Origin: Roseitranquillus sp963749675
GTDB taxonomy: Bacteria; Pseudomonadota; Alphaproteobacteria; Rhodobacterales; Rhodobacteraceae
Length of the DNA stretch: 64,000 nucleotides
Assembly: GCA_963749675.1 (NCBI GenBank)
Contig: CAVVNT010000006.1
Span: forward strand, 1-64,000
Direction: 5' to 3'
Below, piece by piece: positions 44,090 through 53,758 of the stretch (its first letter is position 1; every line of letters begins with the position of its first letter). Under the pieces are notes generated by a model, which saw only the letters and a list, made by a program, of their open reading frames with translations, was not told the DNA's origin and made no database searches. The translations under genes were made by a program, and so were the position numbers.

Positions 44090-44198
44090 TCATCGCCCTC
44101 CCTGACCGCCGTATGGCGGCTCCAGCGATGCCGCGAAGATGCGGTGCCGGATCGAAAGGCGCAACCCGATCGGCGGTGCCCGGCGCCACGTCGCGACG

Positions 44199-45975
44199 TC
44201 ACTCGGCGGCGATGCCCTCGGTGAACTGCAGCCGGGCCAAGCCGCGAGTAGAGGCCACCTTGGGCGACGAGCGAATCGTGCGTCCCCTCGGCGACGACAC
44301 GCCCCGCCTCGAAGACGAGGATGCGGTCGGCCTTCTTCACCGTCGCCAGACGGTGCGCGACGACGATCGTGGTCCGGTCGCGCGACAGCTCGTCGACCGC
44401 GCGCTGAACCGCGGCCTCGCTCTCGGCGTCGAGCGCGCTCGTGGCCTCGTCGAGAAGCAGGACCGGCGCGTCGCGCAGGATCGCGCGGGCCAGTGCGATC
44501 CGCTGCTTCTGCCCGCCCGACAGCATCACGCCGCGCTCGCCGACCTCGGTGTCATACCCGTGCGGCAGCGCGGTCAGGAAATCGTGGGCAGCGGCGGCAC
44601 GAGCCGCCGTCATCGATCTCGGCATCGGTGGCGTCGGGTCGCCCGAAGCGGATATTCTCCCGCGCGCTGGTGGCAAAGATCACCGGGTCCTGCGGCACCA
44701 GCGCGAGCGCTCGGCGAAAGTCACTCCGCGCCATCCGCCGCAAGTCCACGCCATCGAGCGCTACTGTCCCCCCTGCGGGTCGTAGAACCGCAGGATCAAC
44801 TGCAGGATCGTCGTCTTGCCCGCCCCAGATGGCCCGACGAGCGCCACCGTCTCTCCCGGTGCGATCTCGAAATCGACGCCATCAAGGGCATGCTGACCCT
44901 CTCGCGTCGGATACGAAAACCGCACGTCGCGAAAACTGATGCGCCCTTGCGCCAGCGCGGGCAGCGGTTGCGGGTCGGAGGGATCGTTCACGGTGTCAGC
45001 CGCATTCAGCAGTTCCACCAGCCGCTCGGTCGCGCCAGCGGCACGTTGAAGCTCGCCCCAGATCTCGCTTAGGGCTCCGACCGCTCCGGCGACCATGACC
45101 GCGTAGATGACGAACTGCACCAGTTCGCCCACGGTCATGAGTTCGGCACGGACGTCTCGCGCCCCGATCCACAGGACACCGACGATGCCACCGAAGACGA
45201 GGCTTATGACGATCACGGTCATCGCCGCTCGAACTCCGATCCGCTGGCGTGCCGCATCGAAGCTCTGCTCGGTCACCTCGGCGAAGGTGGCGCGACTCGC
45301 CCTCTCTTGCGTGAATGCCTGCACCGCCTGCACCGACAGAAGCGCCTCCGACGCGTTGCCGGACGACGCCGCGATCCAGTCCTGGTTCTTGCGGCTGAGC
45401 CCGCGAAGCCGACGGCCGAGCACCACGATCGGCACGATGATGACCGGCACCATCAACAGGACGAGCCCGGCGAGCTTCGGCGAGGTCCAGAACAGCAGCG
45501 CAAGACCGCCGATCAGCATCAGGAGGTTGCGCAGCGCGATCGACACCGACGACCCGATCACAGACAGGATCACCGTCGTGTCCGTCGTGATCCGGCTCAG
45601 CACCTCGCCGGTCATGATGCGTTCGTAGAAGGCGGGGGAGAGACCGATGACGCGATCGAAGACCGCCTTGCGAATGTCCGCGACCACCCGTTCCCCCAGC
45701 CGGGTCACAAGGTAGTAGCGCAGGCCGGTCCCGACGGCGAGCAGCGACGCTATCGCCAGCGCTGCGAGGAAATACTGGTCGAGCAAGCGCTCCGCCGAAG
45801 TCTCGAACCCGTCCACCACGCGGCGCACCGCGATCGGGAGAATCAGCGAGACTGCCGCCGTCAGGACGAGCGCCGCGATCGCGGCCCCCAGCAGCGCCCG
45901 ATAGGGAGCGAGGAACGGCCACAACGATGCCAGCGCGCCGACCTTCTTCGACTTGTCCCGCTCCGCCTCGGCCAT
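44199..45975 (-). CDS. ABC exporter (fused permease and ATPase, MsbA-like), three frameshifts
   Basis: ATG 45975 with AAAGGGAG upstream. A six-helix transmembrane domain (ALLGAAIAALVLTAAVSLIL; GLRYYLVTRLGERVVADIRK; FYERIMTGEVLSRITTDTTV) is followed by the nucleotide-binding domain: ALVGPSGAGKTTILQLILRF (Walker A), LVPQDPVIFATSARENIRFG (Q-loop), VMLSGGQKQRIALARAILRD (signature), VLLLDEATSALDAESEAAVQ (Walker B) and VVAHRLATVK. Frame shifts lie near 44763, 44612 and 44245, all in the ATPase part; the true end is LQFTEGIAAE at TGA 44199. Likely exports lipid or drug. Confidence 0.85.
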
Positions 45976-46164
45976 GGCAGCTCCCTTTCCGGCGGTCACA
46001 GTTAGCCGCGCCGCGTTCGGGCGGCAAGCGGACCGGGCGTCGCAATCCCTCACGACCCGGCGACCAGCAGCTTTTCACGCTAGACTGGTTGGATTCGGGC
46101 GACCAATCGTCCATCCCGAGCCGAAGGTGCCGCACCGGAGCACCGCAGGACGCGAGGGAAGCGC

Positions 46165-47423
46165 ATGAAGGTCGTGGTCATGGGAGCGGGTGTCGTCGGC
46201 GTGACGACGGCGTGGTATCTCTCGAAGGGCGGCGCCGACGTGACGGTGCTCGACCGTCAGCACGGGCCGGGAATGGAGACGAGCTACGCCAACGCAGGCG
46301 AGCTCTCCTACGGCATGTCGTCTCCCTGGGCGGCGCCCGGCGTTCCCAAGAAGGCGCTGAAGTGGCTCTTCATGAAGCGCCGGCCCCTCTTCATCTGGCC
46401 GCTGATCAGCCCGACCATGTGGGCCTGGGGCGCGCGGATGCTGCGCAACTGCAACGAGGAGCGGTACCGGGTCAACAAGGCGCGCATGGTGCGCGTCTCG
46501 AGCTACAGCCGCGACAGCCTGCCGGAGCTCGTCGCCGAAACCGGGATCGACTTCGACCTGCGCGAGCGTGGCACGCTGCAACTTTTTCGGACCGAGAAGC
46601 AGCTCAAGGGGTCGAAGGCGGACCAGGAGGTGCTGGCCGAGTTCGAATTCGCCCTTCGAGGTGCTGGACCGGGAGGGCTGCATCGAGGCCGAGCCGGCGC
46701 TTGCGAACGTCCGCGACAAGTTCGTGGGCGGGCTGCGCCTGACCGCCGACCGCACCGGCGACTGCCGCAAGTTCACCGTCGCCCTTGCCGAGCTCCTGAA
46801 GGAGCGTGGCGTCGATTTCCACTACGGTCAGTCGATCGAGCAGATCGCGGTCGAGAACGACCGCGTCGTCGGCATCGATACCGCGCAGGAGGGGCGCGTG
46901 ACCGGCGACGTCTACGTCTGCTGCCTCGGCACCCACGGCCCTCGCCTGCTGCGCCCCGTCGGGAATCGACCTGCCGATCTATCCGATCAAGGGCTACTCC
47001 ATCACCGTGCCGGTGGTGGACGACGCCAAAGCGCCGCAATCGACGATCATGGACGAAACCCACAAGGTCGCGATCACCCGTCTCGGCGACCGTATTCGCG
47101 TCGCCGGAACCGCCGAGATTGCCGGCTACTCGGGTCGCCTCGGGCCACATGCCACCGACACGGTGAAGTACGTCGTCGGCGACCTCTTCCCCGGAGGAGG
47201 CGACCTTACGAGCCTCGACGGCTGGACCGGCCTCCGGCCGATGACGCCGGACGGCACGCCGGTCCTCGGGCCCAGCCGCTACCCGAACCTCTACCTCAAC
47301 ACCGGCCATGGCACGCTTGGCTGGACGATGTCCGCGGGCTCGGGGCGCGCGGTCGCCGACCTCGTCCTCGGCCGCGAGCCGGAGATCGACTTCGATGGCC
47401 TGACCGAGGCGCGCTACGCCTGA
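46165..47423 (+). CDS. D-amino-acid dehydrogenase-like FAD oxidoreductase, two frameshifts
   Basis: The first frame starts MKVVVMGAGVVGVTTAWYLS, an FAD-binding Rossmann motif, with ETSYANAGELSYGMSSPWAA, a DadA hallmark. Near 46655 the frame changes (EVLDREGCIEAEPALANVRD; KFVGGLRLTADRTGDCRKFT) and again near 46965 (IYPIKGYSITVPVVDDAKAP; GWTGLRPMTPDGTPVLGPSR; YLNTGHGTLGWTMSAGSGRA). The combined length of about 420 residues equals DadA. It would oxidise D-amino acids and pass electrons to quinone. Both shifts are single extra bases. Confidence 0.88.
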
Positions 47424-47495
47424 CACCTCGCTCTTCGTTTCCGACACGGCGCTTTCGTGATACGATTTTGCCGCTGTCAGAGAGGGAGAGCGATC

Positions 47496-47999
47496 ATGCG
47501 CACACTCTCGTCCGCAATGGCCTTCGCGCTGCTTCTGGGCGGCGCGGCGGGCGCCGATACCACCTTCGACGATCTCACCAGGGCAGCGATCCGCGGCGAT
47601 ACCGGCCTTGTCGAGGAGATCCTGGCGACGGGGGCGAGTCCGAACCGCGTTGGCTGGCTTGGAATGACCCCGTTCGCGGCGGCGATGCGCAGTTGCAGGG
47701 TCACTGTCGGCATCGTCCAGGCGATGCTGGCCGCGGGCGCCGACGTCGATGCCAGGTCGGGTCCCGGCGCGACGCCGTTGATGCTCGCCTGGCAGAACGG
47801 ACGGCCGGATCTCGCGGCAGTCCTGGAAGCCGCCGGGGCAGACCCGAAGGCGCAGAACGACTACGGCGACACCGCGGAAGAGTATCGGGAGTTCTTTCGG
47901 GGCAATCTTCCGGAGGAAGAATTCCCGACGCTGCGCTACACCTCGGTCGGCGAGCTCTCGCGCGACCGTGGGCCGATGCCGAGCTTCTGCGACGACTGA
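47496..47999 (+). CDS. secreted ankyrin-repeat protein
   Basis: 167 residues from ATG 47496 behind GAGGGAGAG. A Sec signal (MRTLSSAMAFALLLGGAAGA) is followed by about three ankyrin repeats (LTRAAIRGDTGLVEEILATG; IVQAMLAAGADVDARSGPGA; TPLMLAWQNGRPDLAAVLEA). Ankyrin repeats bind other proteins; a periplasmic role is inferred from the signal. Its binding partner is unknown. Confidence 0.85.
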   Translation: MRTLSSAMAFALLLGGAAGADTTFDDLTRAAIRGDTGLVEEILATGASPNRVGWLGMTPFAAAMRSCRVTVGIVQAMLAAGADVDARSGPGATPLMLAWQNGRPDLAAVLEAAGADPKAQNDYGDTAEEYREFFRGNLPEEEFPTLRYTSVGELSRDRGPMPSFCDD

Positions 48000-48007
48000 A
48001 GGGGAGG

Positions 48008-48081
48008 TGGAGCGGGCAGCGGGAATCGAACCCGCACCAAGAGCTTGGAAGGCTCGTGTGATACCATTTCACCATGCCCGC
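48008..48081 (-). tRNA. tRNA-Gly (anticodon TCC)
   Basis: Read on the minus strand, GCGGGCA pairs with TGCCCGC as the acceptor stem, the anticodon loop is CTTCCAA (TCC), and the T-arm GCGGGTTCGATTCCCGC is perfect. CCA is encoded at 48008-48010. It reads glycine codons GGA and GGG. It lies downstream of the opposite-strand ankyrin gene. Confidence 0.96.
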
Positions 48082-48125
48082 GCTCGCGCACTCAGCTATG
48101 CGATCGGTGCGAGCTCGTCAACGCG

Positions 48126-48776
48126 TCACGCGGCAATCGGCTCGATCAGTCCGGGGCCTTCTGCGCGGTTGGAATTCACAGCGGTGTCGACGCGATGGAA
48201 TGTGAAGGTTTCGTCTGAAGCTCCCGCCATAAGCCGCGCTGCGCCATGGCCTTTCTCGCCAAGCCAGAGGGGCCAGTCCACGGGTTCGAGAACCACCGGC
48301 ATGCGGTCGTGCAGAGCCACCATCTCGGCATTCGCGGAGGTCGTGACGATCGCGACCGTGGCGATGGGATCGTCCCGAGCCCATTCCTGCCACACTGCGG
48401 CAAACGCCATCGGGACTCCGTCTGCGCGGGTGATCCACCATGGCAGGCGAGCCTCGCCCTTCTTCGTCCACTCGTAGAACCCGCTTGCCGGGACGATGCA
48501 GCGGCGCTCCCTGACCGCCTGTCGGAAGGCGGGTCTGTCTGCAATGGACTCCGCGCGGGCATTGATCAGCAATGGTCCGCCGTTCGGCTTCTTGTACCAG
48601 CCCGGGATCAGCCCCCATCGCATCGAGACGAGACGCCGGTCGCCGGTGACGACGTGGATCCGGTCGGTCGGGCAGACATTGTAGTTCGGAACGTCGGGCA
48701 GGTCGTTCGCCGGCACCGCCTCGAAGAGCTGCGCCATCGCGTCCGTCGGAAGGGTGATTGCAAAGCGTCCGCACAT
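48126..48776 (-). CDS. yedK: SOS response-associated peptidase (SRAP) YedK/HMCES-like
   Basis: 216 residues. MCGRFAIT begins with the catalytic Cys2 exposed after Met removal; LINARAESIADRPAFR, RRCIVPASGFYEWTKK and the His in VALHDRMPVVLEPVDW are the other conserved active-site parts. The protein forms a covalent thiazolidine link to abasic sites in single-stranded DNA, shielding them from cleavage. The gene is complete. Confidence 0.95.
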   Translation of the reverse strand: MCGRFAITLPTDAMAQLFEAVPANDLPDVPNYNVCPTDRIHVVTGDRRLVSMRWGLIPGWYKKPNGGPLLINARAESIADRPAFRQAVRERRCIVPASGFYEWTKKGEARLPWWITRADGVPMAFAAVWQEWARDDPIATVAIVTTSANAEMVALHDRMPVVLEPVDWPLWLGEKGHGAARLMAGASDETFTFHRVDTAVNSNRAEGPGLIEPIAA

Positions 48777-48991
48777 GAGGCGACCTGCACAGAGCCGTGA
48801 TGCGTGAGACTGTTCGCAGACGAGCGATGTGGTCGCAAGCCGTCGCCGATCACGCAGGGGTGTTCGCCTTGCATCGCCCCGGCATCTCGACCTCGATGCC
48901 GCGAGCGGCGACTATGTGGTCCTGCCCTCGCCCAATGCCCGCAGGTTTCCCGGCGGGCGGCAGTTCCGGATCGCACGAGAGGACCTGATAG

Positions 48992-49687
48992 ATGATGACC
49001 CGACGCCACTTCGCGGTGGCAGCCGCTGCGGCTTCGCTCGGTGCCTGCGCACGTCCCGCGACAGTTTCGCGGAACGCGCCGCCGGATCTCCCCCCACCGC
49101 CGATGCCGGACATCTACGGCGCGATCATGGACGAGCCCTATCCGGTGCCGGCGGTCCCGCCAGGGGTGGTGCCACCTGAACTCTGGCGGCGCGAGGTTCC
49201 GAATCCCTGGCCCGACCATGCCCGCGGCACGATCGTCGTCGACCCCGACGACGCGGTCCTGCACTTCGTTGAGGATGCCGAGCGCGCGACCCGCTACGGC
49301 GTCAGCGTCGGCGCGGCGGGATTCGATTGGCAAGGGAAAGCGCGCCTGCAGTTCACGCGGTCGTGGCCCCGCTGGAACGTGCCCGAAACGATGGCGGAGC
49401 GGCGGCCGGACCTCGCCGCCTTCACCGTAGAAAACGGCGGCATGGATCCGGGGCCTGACAACCCCCTCGGCGCCCGTGCGCTCTACCTTTTTCAGAACGG
49501 TGTCGACACGCTCTATCGGATCCACGGCGGCTGCGAGCCGCAGCTCCTGGGCAAGGCAGTATCTTCGGGATGCATTCGGATGCTCGACCAGGATGCGATC
49601 GATCTCGAGGCACGCTCGGTACACGGCGCCGAGGTCATCGTCCTCCCGTCGCTGAAGCCCACGGGCCTGGAGGCGGGCCTCTACTGA
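48992..49687 (+). CDS. L,D-transpeptidase (YkuD domain) lipoprotein
   Basis: 231 residues. N-terminus MMTRRHFAVAAAAASLGACA combines twin arginines with a lipobox (LGAC). The YkuD domain shows TIVVDPDDAVLHFVEDAERA, YRIHGGCEPQLLGKAVSSGC and IRML, with the catalytic His and Cys in HGG and SSGCIRM. It would form 3-3 cross-links in peptidoglycan or attach lipoproteins to it. A stretch just upstream (48829-48991) has a coding-like but incomplete frame. Confidence 0.9.
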   Translation: MMTRRHFAVAAAAASLGACARPATVSRNAPPDLPPPPMPDIYGAIMDEPYPVPAVPPGVVPPELWRREVPNPWPDHARGTIVVDPDDAVLHFVEDAERATRYGVSVGAAGFDWQGKARLQFTRSWPRWNVPETMAERRPDLAAFTVENGGMDPGPDNPLGARALYLFQNGVDTLYRIHGGCEPQLLGKAVSSGCIRMLDQDAIDLEARSVHGAEVIVLPSLKPTGLEAGLY

Positions 49688-49787
49688 CAACCGTCATGCT
49701 GAAATGACGAAGCGCCGTTCCTGCAAGGCATCACTCGCGACGGATCGACCGCCTCCTCTCCCCTGCCTCCCGGGGTGGGTTACGCAC

Positions 49788-49809
49788 GGGGCGGCCGAAG
49801 GGCCGCCCC
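49788..49809 (-). terminator. GC-rich hairpin after the 5'-nucleotidase gene
   Basis: GGGGCGGCC (49788-49796) and GGCCGCCCC (49801-49809) form a perfect 9-bp stem with a four-base loop, 11 bases beyond the end of the minus-strand 5'-nucleotidase. No U-run follows, so it may stop transcription imperfectly or protect the 3' end. Confidence 0.55.
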
Positions 49810-49820
49810 CCCCGGGCATC

Positions 49821-51383
49821 TCACTCGACGACGTTGATGCGACCGTCTGTGTAGGGCTCGTAGGGGCCCTGCTCGGCCAGGTATTCCGCCGTGACATCGG
49901 CGAGGTCGGGGCCGTAGTCGTAGGCATTCTGGGCGTCGACGAGCATCGCGTAGCCGTCGCCGCCGTTGCGGACATAGTTATTGGACACCACGCCGTAGGT
50001 CGCGTTCGGGTCGAGCGGCTCACCGCCGACCATGACATCGCTGATGCGGTTGCCGGGCGCAGCGGAGGGATCGACGGTGAAGGACATTCCCGCGACCTGC
50101 GGGAAGCGGCCCGCCTCTTCCTCCATCTGGCTCGCGCCGTTCTCGAGTGCGGCAAGCAGCGTCTCTCCGGTCACCTCGAAGGTGGAGAGCGTGTTCTGGA
50201 ACGGCAGCACCGTCAGCACCTCGCCCATGGTCACCTCGCCCGCGTCGATGGAAGCGCGAAGGCCACCCGAATTCGCGATCGCGATGTCGATGCCCTGATC
50301 CTGAACCCGCGCCAGCATGGCGTCGGCCACAAGGTTGCCCATCTCGCATTCCTGGTGGCGGCAGACGGTACGGTCGCCCTCGATCGGTGCGGCGGTCTCG
50401 GCCACCACCTTGTCGCGGATCTCCTGCAGCGGTTCGGCCAGTTCGCCTATCCGCCCGACCGTCGCCTCGTCCTCGGCCACTGCGGCGTCGAGCAGGATCG
50501 GCTCGCCACTGGCGGAGATCACTTTGCCCTCGTCGTCGAAGGTGACGCTCAGCTCGCCCAGGAACTTGCCGTAGGCGTAGGCCTGCACGATCGCCGTCTC
50601 GTTGACCATGGTCGGATAGGGACCGACAGCGCCCTCCTGCTCGTTCGACAGCAGCGTGTTGGAGTGTCCGCCGACGATCACGTCGACGCCGCTGGTCTGG
50701 TCGGCCACGCGCTGATCGACCGTGTAGCCGGAATGGCTGAGAACGATGATCTTGTTCACGCCGTCCTCGCGCTTCAGGCGGTCGACCTCGGTCTGCACGG
50801 CCACAACCGGATCGGAAAACCTGACGTTCGGCCCCGGCGACGCGAGTTCGTCGGTGTCCTGCGGCGTGAGGCCGATGAGCCCGATCTTCTCGCCGTTCTT
50901 CTCGATCACGACGGAGGGCTGGATCGCGTCCGCGAGCAGCGGCTCGCCCGAGATGTCGGCATTCGACATCAGGATCGGGAACTCGACCGCGTCGACGAAC
51001 TCGCGCAGCACCTCGGGGCCGTCGTCGAACTCGTGGTTGCCCACGGTCATCGCGTCGTAGCCCATCTTGTTCATCATCTCGGCCGAGGCAGCGCCCTTGT
51101 AGTAGTTGTAGAAGAGCGTGCCCTGGAACTGGTCGCCGCCGTCGAGGAGAAGCCAGTTGTCGTTGCGCGACTTGGCGTCCTCGATCGCGGTGACGAGCCG
51201 GGCGGAGCCGCCGAAGCATTCACCCGCGTCATTGTCCTCGGCGGCGCAGGTCGAGTCGTAGGCCGAGATCGGCTCGAACCGCGCATGGAAGTCATTGGTA
51301 TGAAGGATGGTGATCTGGTAGTCGGCCGCTGCGGCGCCGGCGCTGAGCGCCAGCACCGCGGCCGAGGTCATGAGGCGGTTCAT
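49821..51383 (-). CDS. periplasmic bifunctional metallophosphatase/5'-nucleotidase
   Basis: 520 residues with a Sec signal (MNRLMTSAAVLALSAGAAAA). The metallophosphatase domain shows ITILHTNDFHARFEPI, LLLDGGDQFQGTLF, AMTVGNHEFDDGPEVL and VDVIVGGHSNTLLS; the C-terminal domain includes IAIANSGGLRASIDAGEVTM and YGVVSNNYVRNGGDGYAMLV. It dephosphorylates nucleotides and related phosphoesters outside the cytoplasm. It is complete, unlike the Tat-type relative at 8758-10690. Confidence 0.94.
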   Translation of the reverse strand: MNRLMTSAAVLALSAGAAAADYQITILHTNDFHARFEPISAYDSTCAAEDNDAGECFGGSARLVTAIEDAKSRNDNWLLLDGGDQFQGTLFYNYYKGAASAEMMNKMGYDAMTVGNHEFDDGPEVLREFVDAVEFPILMSNADISGEPLLADAIQPSVVIEKNGEKIGLIGLTPQDTDELASPGPNVRFSDPVVAVQTEVDRLKREDGVNKIIVLSHSGYTVDQRVADQTSGVDVIVGGHSNTLLSNEQEGAVGPYPTMVNETAIVQAYAYGKFLGELSVTFDDEGKVISASGEPILLDAAVAEDEATVGRIGELAEPLQEIRDKVVAETAAPIEGDRTVCRHQECEMGNLVADAMLARVQDQGIDIAIANSGGLRASIDAGEVTMGEVLTVLPFQNTLSTFEVTGETLLAALENGASQMEEEAGRFPQVAGMSFTVDPSAAPGNRISDVMVGGEPLDPNATYGVVSNNYVRNGGDGYAMLVDAQNAYDYGPDLADVTAEYLAEQGPYEPYTDGRINVVE

Positions 51384-51499
51384 GGCTTCCCTCTTGCGAA
51401 AATTTCAGTTCATTCTGGCGACGAGTTCCCGCCGATGTCCAGTGGGCGCGTCCCGTTGATGCTTGACGCACCGGGCGGGGCCGGGCCATTCAGAACGCC

Positions 51500-51829
51500 A
51501 TGTCCATCTACAAGATCTTGAGGCAGGCGGAATGGGACGCACTGCAGTCCGAGGGGCGCAGTGCCGGATCACCGGACGATCTTCGTGACGGCTATGTTCA
51601 CTTCTCGACCGGCGCCCAGGTGCCACGCACCCTCGTGAAACACTTCGCAGGAGAGGACGGGCTTTGGCTTCTCGAGATCGAGGAGGGTCCGCTGGCCGCG
51701 GACCTCCGCTGGGAGGAGTCGCGGGACGGAGAGCGATTTCCGCATCTCTATAGGACGCTTGAACTTCGCGAGGTAGGACGCGCCCACCAGATCATCAGGG
51801 GGCAATCCCTGCCCTTCGGACTGACTTGA
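51500..51829 (+). CDS. DUF952 protein
   Basis: 109 residues, matching DUF952: MSIYKILRQAEWDALQSEGR, DLRDGYVHFSTGAQVPRTLV and LRWEESRDGERFPHLYRTLE. The family adopts a glutathione S-transferase-unrelated small fold with no known activity. It is translationally coupled to pyrD (TTGA overlap), a pairing widely kept in Rhodobacteraceae, but no role in pyrimidine synthesis has been shown. Confidence 0.9.
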   Translation: MSIYKILRQAEWDALQSEGRSAGSPDDLRDGYVHFSTGAQVPRTLVKHFAGEDGLWLLEIEEGPLAADLRWEESRDGERFPHLYRTLELREVGRAHQIIRGQSLPFGLT

Positions 51830-52866
51830 CGCCCGTCGAGCGGGCGGCCCTCGCCGTCTTCCGTCTCATGGACCCCGAGCGCGCGCACGACCTGTCGCTT
51901 GAGGCGCTGCGAATACGTTTGCTGCCCTCGCCCGGAGCGGTGACGTCAGTTCGGCTCGTCAGCCGCGTCGGTGGACTGACCTTTCCGAATCCGCTGGGAC
52001 TTGCGGCGGGCTACGACAAGAATGCCGTCGCGCTGCCCGCCCTGACGGCGGCGGGCTTCGGCTTCGTCGAGGTCGGTGCCGTGACACCGCGACAGCAGTC
52101 CGGAAATCCGCGCCCGCGTCTGTTCCGCCTTCCGCGCGACCGCGCGGTCATCAACCGCTTCGGCTTCAACAATGAGGGCGCGGAGGCGGTCGCCGCCCGG
52201 CTGTCGTTGAGGCCGACACGGGTGCCGGTCGGCCTCAACCTCGGCGCGAACAAGGACAGCGAAGACCGTGCGGCGGACTACGCCGACGTGGCGCGCATCG
52301 CAGCGCCTCTCGTCGATTTCCTGACCGTCAACGTGTCTTCCCCGAACACGGAGCGTCTGCGCGACCTGCAGGGCCGAGAGGCGCTCGCCGCCTTGCTCTC
52401 GAAAGTGATCGATGTGCGAGGTGCGACACCGGTCTGGCTGAAGATCGCGCCGGATCTCGATGATGGCGCTTTGGCCGATGTCGCCGCCGTCGCGCGCGAG
52501 GCGGGAGTGGACGCTATCGTGGCGACGAATACGACACTGGCGCGCGACGGGCTTGCCTCTCGCAATTCGCGAGAGGGCGGTGGACTGTCGGGCAAGCCGC
52601 TCTTCGATCTCTCGACCCGCGTCCTGGCGCGGCTGTCGCGCCTGACCGACACTCCGCTGATCGGCGTCGGGGGCGTTTCGTCGGCCGAAGATGCGTTGAC
52701 GAAAATCCGCGCAGGCGCGTCGGCGGTGCAGCTCTACACCGGGCTCGTCTATGGCGGGCTGTCGCTCGCCCGGAGCATCCCTGAAGAGCTCGACGCACTC
52801 CTGGCGGCGCGTGGCTTCACTTCGGTCGCCGAGGCGGTCGGCACGAACCGCGATCGCTGGCTATAG
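51826..52866 (+). CDS. pyrD: dihydroorotate dehydrogenase (quinone), class 2
   Basis: 346 residues. The N-terminal membrane-linked helix (ERAALAVFRLMDPERAHDLS) marks class 2. FPNPLGLAAGYDKNAVALPA, VEVGAVTPRQQSGNPRPRLF, INRFGFNNEGAEAVAARL, VNVSSPNTERLRDLQGREAL (catalytic Ser region) and IGVGGVSSAEDALTKIRAGA are the FMN and substrate motifs. It oxidises dihydroorotate to orotate with quinone. It starts at TTG 51826 within the DUF952 stop. Confidence 0.95.
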   Translation: MTPVERAALAVFRLMDPERAHDLSLEALRIRLLPSPGAVTSVRLVSRVGGLTFPNPLGLAAGYDKNAVALPALTAAGFGFVEVGAVTPRQQSGNPRPRLFRLPRDRAVINRFGFNNEGAEAVAARLSLRPTRVPVGLNLGANKDSEDRAADYADVARIAAPLVDFLTVNVSSPNTERLRDLQGREALAALLSKVIDVRGATPVWLKIAPDLDDGALADVAAVAREAGVDAIVATNTTLARDGLASRNSREGGGLSGKPLFDLSTRVLARLSRLTDTPLIGVGGVSSAEDALTKIRAGASAVQLYTGLVYGGLSLARSIPEELDALLAARGFTSVAEAVGTNRDRWL

Positions 52867-52906
52867 TATTCCCCGCCGCTAGTTGTGCACCGAGCCGGAG
52901 GGGCTG

Positions 52907-53758
52907 ATGCGCGATGCCACCGAAATGCCCGGAACGCGTGAGGACGTCCTCGCGCTGATCGAGGCGACGCCGATGGGCGACACGCCCGAGGACATGCGCC
53001 GCGCCTTCGGCCTTCGCGCTGGTCCTCAACCGGTGGCGCGCGAGACGCGATTGGGCGATGTTGAGGCGCTCGAGATCGGCAAAGGGCCGACGCTGCTCTG
53101 GTTCCACGGCGGCGGCTACGTCTTCGGAGGGCCCCAGACGCATCTGAATCTCGCCTCCGCCCTCGCGTCCCGCGGCCTGCGGGTCGTGCTTCCGCGCTAC
53201 CGGCTTGCCCCGGAACATCCATGGCCCGCCGCGCTCGAGGACGCGCTGGCAGCCTTCGACGCGACAGGTGGACCTGTGGCGATCGGCGGCGACAGCGCCG
53301 GGGGCCACCTCGCGCTGTGCCTGGCGCTGAGGCGGCCGGTTCTGGCGCTCACGCTGATCTCGCCGAACACCGACCGGACGGGATTGAGCCGAACGCGGCA
53401 GGCCAACGACCGGCACGATGCAATGGTCGACGACGCAGGCGATAACGCCTTGGCGCGCCTCTGCTTCGGCGCGCTTGCCCCGGACCACCCTGACGTCTCG
53501 CCCCTGCTGAGCGATCTGGCGCGGCTGCCCCCGATATGGCTGACGGCGGCGACGAACGAGGTGCTGCTCGACGACGCGTTGCTCTTGACGAGGGCCGCAG
53601 CACGCGCCGGCGTGCCGGTCGAGCTGTCGGTCCGGCCGGGACTGTTCCATCTCTGGCCGCTCTGGCCGCAAGCGATCGCGGAGGGAGCGGCGACGCTCGC
53701 CGCCGCGGCGGAGTTCGTCCTCGGCGCCTACGCCGCGCGCGCCTCCAACGCCGGATAG
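52907..53758 (+). CDS. alpha/beta hydrolase, hormone-sensitive-lipase family esterase
   Basis: 283 residues from ATG 52907. The oxyanion motif HGGGYVFGG and nucleophile elbow GGDSAGGHLALCLALR identify the HSL/BD-FAE type; Asp and His of the triad are probably in TNEVLLDDALLL and LFHLWPLWP. It would hydrolyse small carboxylic esters. The 3' end overlaps the convergent MATE gene by 31 bases. Confidence 0.9.
   Translation: MRDATEMPGTREDVLALIEATPMGDTPEDMRRAFGLRAGPQPVARETRLGDVEALEIGKGPTLLWFHGGGYVFGGPQTHLNLASALASRGLRVVLPRYRLAPEHPWPAALEDALAAFDATGGPVAIGGDSAGGHLALCLALRRPVLALTLISPNTDRTGLSRTRQANDRHDAMVDDAGDNALARLCFGALAPDHPDVSPLLSDLARLPPIWLTAATNEVLLDDALLLTRAAARAGVPVELSVRPGLFHLWPLWPQAIAEGAATLAAAAEFVLGAYAARASNAG

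Noticed and set aside
48829..48991. Coding-like frame before the L,D-transpeptidase (DYVVLPSPNARRFPGG)
   Set aside because: No plausible start with a ribosome binding site, and the frame runs into the next gene; too short to call.
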